Shown piece after piece: positions 58,073 through 64,000 of a stretch of 64,000 nt of DNA. This stretch comes from Chelonoidis abingdonii (Eukaryota > Chordata > Testudines > Testudinidae), in contig NC_133774.1 in NCBI RefSeq assembly GCF_003597395.2, positions 42,616,695 to 42,680,694 of the forward strand. Reading direction: 5' to 3'. Numbering within the stretch: position 1 is the stretch's first letter; every line of letters begins with the position of its first letter. The notes beneath the pieces were generated by a model. The model worked only from the letters and a program-made list of their open reading frames with translations, was not told the origin of the DNA and did not search any database. The translations under genes were made by a program, and so were the position numbers.

Positions 58073-58623
58073 TAATGTCAATAGTGCTGGGAAGGTTCAG
58101 AGTGAAAAGCTGCTGCAAACCCAACAGAACACACACTTGTGCAAAACATTTTTTGGGTAAAGCCTAGACAGATGGCACTGGTTGTTTTCTATACATCTTT
58201 GTAACAGAAGTGAAGATTTTGAATTTGTCTTATAAAAAGGTAGTGAACACTAAATGGGGTTGAAATGCTCTTAACTTTCTAAAACACAGTCCTTTAGGGC
58301 TGAAATTATCCATGCTTAATCTCACCCCAGCAATGAACTTTTCTGGGAAAACATGAGCAAAATTGGCTCAGCATTTATACAAGAACAGAAAAAGCACTCC
58401 TCATATGTTCCAAAAAGAAATTTTGCACATACAAACTCAAGAGTTGCTAAAAGGATATTTCCACACAGACACTTTGCTTATTTTGTAGATCTTATTAGCA
58501 TTTAAGAAACAGGCTACATTTTAATGTAATTTCATAGGTGGTTTTAAATTTACAAATATTTAAAGCGTTTTTCATGACTGTAACAGAACTTTTTTATTTT
58601 ATTTTATGCTTTGTACTGTCATA
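58073..58623. other. Nothing recognised
   Basis: No supported feature. Confidence 0.5.
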
Positions 58624-58932
58624 GGGTACATCTACACTGGAGCTAGGTCTGTAATTTCCAGCTCAGTAAGACATACCTGCCCTTGCTCTGATTGAGCTAG
58701 TATGCTAAAAATAGCAGTGTAACCACAGTGGCGCAAGCAGTGGGACAGGCTAGCCACACTGAGTATAATCCCATCTGAAGTCCTCCACATATATTCAGCT
58801 TACTAACCCATTCTGCCATTTATGCCATGCTAGCTATACTGCTAGCTGTAGCTTGCTTGCTCAATCAGAGCTAGGGCAGGGATGTCTACCCGAGCTGGAA
58901 ATTACACCACCAACTCTAGTGTAGATATACTC
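58624..58932. repeat. Foldback TIR DNA element (GGGTACATCTACACT ends)
   Basis: The left end GGGTACATCTACACT matches the inverse of the right end AGTGTAGATATACTC at 13 of 15 positions. Arms include TTTCCAGCTCAGTAAGACAT and, inverted, CTACCCGAGCTGGAAATTAC, so most of the element folds on itself. The same family is at 63123-63345. Confidence 0.7.
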
Positions 58933-58950
58933 ACAAGATGTCATAAACAG

Positions 58951-60255
58951 ATTCATAGATTCATAGACTCTAGGACTGGAAGGGACCTCGAGAGGTCATC
59001 GAGTCCAGTCCCCTGCCTTCATGGCAGGACCAAATACTGTCTAGACCATCCCTGATAGATATTTATTTAACCTACTCTTAAATATCTCCAGAGATGGAGA
59101 TTCCACAACCTCCCTAGGCAATTTATTCCAGTGTTTAACTACCCTGACACTTAGGAACTTTTTCCTAATATCCAACCTAAATCTCCCTTGCTGCAGTTAA
59201 GCCCATTGCTTCTTGTTCTATCGTTGATGAAGATACTTGGAAAAGCCGGTCGAAACAACCCTGTGGAAACCACGGGTTATATTCCAGCAGGAAATTGGGC
59301 CAGAATAACTACTCCCGGGTAATGGTTAGCCAGCCATTTGGCACCACCTTACAGTAGCCCTTCAAATGGTAATTGCCTAGTTTTCGATAAGGCTATCAAC
59401 ACGAGACCGTATCAAAGCTTACTGCAAGTCTAGGGTATACAATCACCGCTTTCCCTAGCACACTAGAAGGCGCGTTAGCACATCAAAGAACGTCAATGTT
59501 TGACACTGTCCAAAAAGCTGTTCAGATTGTTCTTTACAACCATGCTGGCTATCCCGTCCACCCTACCAACTCAAGGTTTGCAGATGAGTCTTAATTAACT
59601 TCTCCATTATCTCCTGGCAAGAATGAAACTAACTGTCTGGTAGTTGCTGGTTGTTTTTATTTCCCCTTTTATAGATGGGAACTATAGTTGCCCTTTTCCA
59701 GGCTCAAATCTCGCACCATCTCCCATGACTTCCAAAGATAAAGCTAGAGGCTGAGAAACCTTCCTCTATTAACTCTTGAGTATCCAGGCATGCATCATCA
59801 GACCCTGTGAACTTGCAGGTATTAACTTTCTAAGTGATTTTAACTTGCCTTTTAATTTATCTCAAACCTACCCCCGCCCATAGCAAAGTCACATGTAGAC
59901 ATTCCTCAGACTCTCAAGTGAGAGAAATCAAAGAAGTGCATTAGCAGCCGCCATTTCAAGTTTCCTGTCACTGTTTCTTTCTCCCGCCGCATGAACAGTG
60001 GGCTTACCCGTCTAGTCTCCTCTTGCTACTAATGATATAAAAAGTCTTCTTTTTCCTTGATTCCCTAAGCTAATTTTGAGTTCATGGTGCCTTTGCCTTT
60101 AATCGTGCCCCCTACAGTCCGTTGTTGCCTATATGCATCCTTGTACTCTGACCTAGCGTTTCACGTTTAATATGACTCCTTTTGTATTTGTAGGTCATGC
60201 AAGACCGTGGGTTAAGCCCAAGTGTCCTTTGGCCACATTTGCTATCTTCTACCCA
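58951..60255 (-). mobile_element. CR1 LINE, 3' part, internally deleted and indel-rich
   Basis: Reverse CR1 3' end: ATTCATAGATTCATAGACTC, GGACTGGAAGGGACCTCGAG and CCACAACCTCCCTAGGC. It is clean up to about 59220, where the text jumps directly from the 3' UTR to an RT region (GTTGATGAAGATACTTGG), a deletion of several hundred bases. From there to 60255 small deletions become very frequent. Same subfamily as 7811-10860. Confidence 0.82.
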
Positions 60256-60259
60256 GCGA

Positions 60260-61843
60260 TAGTTAAGGGTAAGTCTCTTTTACCTGTAAAGGTTAAGAAC
60301 TCAGAAAAACTGGCTGCACCAACCAGAGACCAATTGGGGGACACGATACTTCAATCTTGGGGAGGAAGTCTTGTTTGTGCGCTTGTTTGGGACGTTCTTT
60401 CGCTCTTGGACTAAAGAGGACCAGACATCAACCAGGCCTCCAAATCTTACGGAATCAGTCTCTCATGTTTCAAACTGTAAGTAATAGCCAGCAAGGTGTG
60501 TTAGTCTTATTGTTTGCCACGTGTAAATTCCTGTTTGCTGAGAGGATTTTCCTCTATTTGCTGTACTGAACTCTAAGGCTAGAGGGGTCCTGTCGCTATA
60601 CGAACTGATTACCCTGTAAAGTATTTTTCCATCCTATTTACAGAGNNNNNNNNNNNNNNNNNNNNNNNNNNNNNNNNNNNNNNNNNNNNNNNNNNNNNNN
60701 NNNNNNNNNNNNNNNNNNNNNNNNNNNNNNNNNNNNNNNNNNNNNNNNNNNNNNNNNNNNNNNNNNNNNNNNNNNNNNNNNNNNNNNNNNNNNNNNNNNN
60801 NNNNNNNNNNNNNNNNNNNNNNNNNNNNNNNNNNNNNNNNNNNNNNNNNNNNNNNNNNNNNNNNNNNNNNNNNNNNNNNNNNNNNNNNNNNNNNNNNNNN
60901 NNNNNNNNNNNNNNNNNNNNNNNNNNNNNNNNNNNNNNNNNNNNNNNNNNNNNNNNNNNNNNNNNNNNNNNNNNNNNNNNNNNNNNNNNNNNNNNNNNNN
61001 NNNNNNNNNNNNNNNNNNNNNNNNNNNNNNNNNNNNNNNNNNNNNNNNNNNNNNNNNNNNNNNNNNNNNNNNNNNNNNNNNNNNNNNNNNNNNNNNNNNN
61101 NNNNNNNNNNNNNNNNNNNNNNNNNNNNNNNNNNNNNNNNNNNNNNNNNNNNNNNNNNNNNNNNNNNNNNNNNNNNNNNNNNNNNNNNNNNNNNNNNNNN
61201 NNNNNNNNNNNNNNNNNNNNNNNNNNNNNNNNNNNNNNNNNNNNNNNNNNNNNNNNNNNNNNNNNNNNNNNNNNNNNNNNNNNNNNNNNNNNNNNNNNNN
61301 NNNNNNNNNNNNNNNNNNNNNNNNNNNNNNNNNNNNNNNNNNNNNNNNNNNNNNNNNNNNNNNNNNNNNNNNNNNNNNNNNNNNNNNNNNNNNNNNNNNN
61401 NNNNNNNNNNNNNNNNNNNNNNNNNNNNNNNNNNNNNNNNNNNNNNNNNNNNNNAGAGATGATTTTTACCTTTCTTTCTTTAATTAAAAGCTTTCTTTTT
61501 AAGAACCTGATTGATTTTTCCTTGTTTTAAGATCCAAGGGGATTGGATCTGGACTCACCAGGAATTGGTGGGGGAAAGGAGCTGGGGGGGAATGGTTAAA
61601 TTCTCCTTGTGTTAAGATCTAAGGGGTTGGATTGGTGTTCACCAGAAAGTTGGTGAAAAAGCCTCTCAAGGCTGCCCAGGGAGGGAAAGGTTTTGGGGGG
61701 ACAGGAAGTGATCCAGACACTGAAATTTCTGGATGGTGGCAGTGTTACCAGATCTAAGCTAGTAATTAAGCTTAGCAGTGTCCATGTAGGTCCCCACATC
61801 AGTACCCTAAAGTTCAGAGTGGGGGAGGAACCTTGACACAAGA
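60260..61843 (+). repeat. LTR-like repeat interrupted by an assembly gap
   Basis: Left of the gap: AGTCTCTTTTACCTGTAAAG, ACCAGACATCAACCAGGC and TGATTACCCTGTAAAG. Right of it: AAGCTTTCTTTTTAAGAACC, GGACTCACCAGGAATTGG and TCCATGTAGGTCCCCACATC. Together these resemble one continuous turtle LTR-type repeat, from memory. An ATTAAA signal-like sequence lies right after the gap (about 61482). Boundaries approximate. Confidence 0.5.
60646..61454. other. Assembly gap, 809 N
   Basis: All bases are N. The left flank ends CAGAG and the right flank begins AGAGATGA. Confidence 1.
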
Positions 61844-63122
61844 CTTCACTCCTGCAGCACTTAGCAGCACTAAAGGGCACGAGCACTTTTCCTGTCATCT
61901 TCCCAAAGGCTCCCCTTCTGCTCTGCCAGCCATGGTCATGGGCTGCTATCAGACAATGGTAGAGTCAATGAAAGGATCTAAGGAACAAGGAAAACATCCT
62001 TATAGTAACTCTCTCCCTCTCTGCTTCACTGAAGAGCTTCTGCCTAGAACCTTCTGGAGCCTCTTCCTGCTGGCATCTTATTACAGCTAAAAAGAAACCA
62101 CACACTACTCTCACAACTGGGTGCTAAGGGCCCTTAGTTGAAGGTGTGACCAACATTATATATTGTATTAACAAATACAATCTAATAGCCTAAGAAAGAG
62201 AATTGTTGAGGCATATATACATAAGGGGGGGCTAGTGGTTCAGACTGAGACGTCAAATTTAACTGCATTTAATAACTTCCAAGTGTTTGATTACGCAAAA
62301 TTAATGTTGCATTAATGCTTTTTTTCCATTATAAACATATCTAAAGATGATAGATATTTAGAATGAGTGAAATCTGCCAAACAGATTTGCAAGTCAAGCT
62401 GTGAACTTAAATTGTTGATGTTTCTTTAATGATACAAATACATCAATTTTTATACTGAGCCTATATAAGCATGTTCTAAAAATATTTTCCAGCACATCAA
62501 ATTCATATTAAATACAACTTGAGCCCCTCACACACTAAGTATGGAGAAAAATAATGCATTTGATTATGAAATACTTGAGAAAATATATTCCTTTATGTTA
62601 GTAACTTACTTTTCTGGAATATACGAAAAAGCAAGGTCTTTTAGCCCAAAAATGAACACCCAAAACAGAGCTCAACAAAAGAGTAAAAACATCAAAAAAA
62701 AAAACATCACCCACTTTGTATCAAATTATGCTCTCTGTGGTTGTAATTCAACCTGGAAGTTGCAAAAATGTTTCCATTCAAGGTTTGTTTAAAATGTATT
62801 TATTTTTTATTGGGGGAAAAAAAATCATCTGGGACTAATTTAAACTCTTCAAGCAATATTGGTCTTGATAAGTCAATTTATCAAGCACTTTGTATGGCGA
62901 AAACAACCATGCTATATTTGGCAAAGTGTAATTATCACATGGATTACAAAACAAAGAAAGAGAACAAAGGTCTGGCATGTGAGAACGTCAAATTCTCTGT
63001 TTCAGTTGTTAACCTCTTTTCTGGTGTACCACTGACAATACTGAAACTTTTAGGGCCAAACTCTGAGATGCTTGATCCTCACTCAGGAAAATTCTCTCTG
63101 ACTTCACCTGAGTGAGAATTAA
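61844..63122. other. Intergenic, nothing recognised
   Basis: AT-rich. Short open frames at 61833-62090, 62541-62792 and 62768-63115 lack motifs. Confidence 0.5.
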
Positions 63123-63345
63123 GGGCATGTCTACCCTTCGAGCTACAGGTGTGATTCCCAACTCAGGGAGACCTACCCGCACTAGCCCTCATCAAGCTAG
63201 CATGACAACAATAAAATGCATCTGCAGCAGCACTTGCCCCCCACCCAAGGGTGTGCCCATCAGAGATGCTACCATTGCTGCTGCAGTTGTACTCTGTTTA
63301 CCATGTTAGCTTAATCACATTTCTTAAGGCTGGGTATCACATCTC
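63123..63345. repeat. Foldback TIR DNA element, second copy, truncated
   Basis: GGGCATGTCTACCCTTCGAG, GTGATTCCCAACTCAGGG and a GACCTACCCGCACTAGCC block match the arm of the element at 58624-58932. The right end is decayed. Confidence 0.6.
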
Positions 63346-63555
63346 CAGCTCAAAAAGCAGACACACCTTCTCTCTGAATTACTTAGATGAAGAGGGAAAG
63401 CAGGTAGAAGGGAAAGCAGCTATATTTTGAACTGAGATGATGGGATGAACCTTTTATGTCTGCTACGTGCTTCTCTTAGGCATCATAGGTTAATCCTTAT
63501 TTTGAAATTGGCAGCTAGCAAACATCAGCAATACAGTATATGTAATCTGATCACA

Positions 63556-63765
63556 GGACTGGAATCCAGGAGCTACTCTTGAATACCAATCCCAGCGCTG
63601 ACTGGGACTTCCTCTGTGACCTCAACTAAATCAGTTTGCCAGTTCCCCATCTGTAAAATGGGGATAATTCTTATTTACCTATCTCACCAGAGTATTGTAA
63701 GGACTATTTGCACAACACTTTGGTGATGCAATTAGCTATATAAATGCTAACTATTATTTTATTGG
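63556..63765 (+). mobile_element. MIR SINE
   Basis: GACTTCCTCTGTGACCTCAA, CCATCTGTAAAATGGGGATA, CCTATCTCACCAGAGTATTG and ATAAATGCTAACTATTATTT follow the MIR order (core, then LINE-like 3' end). The tRNA head is decayed. MIR is an ancient amniote SINE. Confidence 0.85.
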
Positions 63766-64000
63766 AAGTGTCAGTTTTCTAGGAAATAATGGGAAAATCT
63801 AAAAAAAGTCTCAGTGAGCCAGCAGATTACTGAATGGTATGTTGTTTCTACAGCTGTACCACATTGAGTGCCTTCACTCAAAGATTCTACATATGCAGGT
63901 TGCTGTTTTTATTGATCCTTTTTGCAGTGGGAAAAACAAAGTTAATAAATATTGACTTTGCTCTGTTGCAAGACTCTCACATTTTATAGGAAGCAGTATG

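Overview
This is vertebrate chromosomal DNA, almost certainly from a turtle (probably a cryptodire). That call rests on repeat families recognised from memory: tRNA-headed Cry-type SINEs, long CR1 LINEs, DIRS retrotransposons with tyrosine recombinase, many small hAT-like elements with 8-bp target duplications, a Penelope-like reverse transcriptase and old MIR copies. No bacterial-style genes, operons or CRISPR arrays are present.

Only one host gene is recognised. Positions 25041-25209 (+) are the terminal coding exon of CWC27, a spliceosome-associated cyclophilin-like protein, with a splice acceptor in front and an AATAAA signal just after. The 25 kb to its left is therefore most likely its last intron, and what lies to its right is intergenic. 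No exon of a second gene was recognised.

Layout: 1-25 kb (intron) holds a Penelope-like RT cut by the window edge, an L2-type LINE carrying a hAT insertion, a long error-like CR1 copy with a peculiar duplication at its edge, several hAT-like elements, two foldback retroposons with 12-14 bp target duplications, an LTR-like repeat and a decayed PIF/Harbinger transposon with convergent transposase and Myb-like genes. 28.7-37.4 kb holds two decayed DIRS copies on the minus strand. 37.4-51 kb is a dense nest: a decayed endogenous retrovirus whose pol gene is split between plus-strand (37.4-39.1 kb) and minus-strand (49.4-50.9 kb) pieces, with two more DIRS fragments between them and SINE and hAT insertions on top. 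51-64 kb holds more DNA transposons, CR1 pieces, an LTR-like repeat containing an 809-base N run, and MIR.

The most informative points are structural. The split retrovirus and the surrounding DIRS copies become collinear if about 12 kb (37.44-49.39 kb) was inverted. Nested insertions with perfect target duplications give relative ages. Two CR1 copies, one next to the N run, show indels of a kind that suggests uncorrected long-read sequence. I found no convincing sign of an undescribed functional system; the elements here look like decayed members of known classes.
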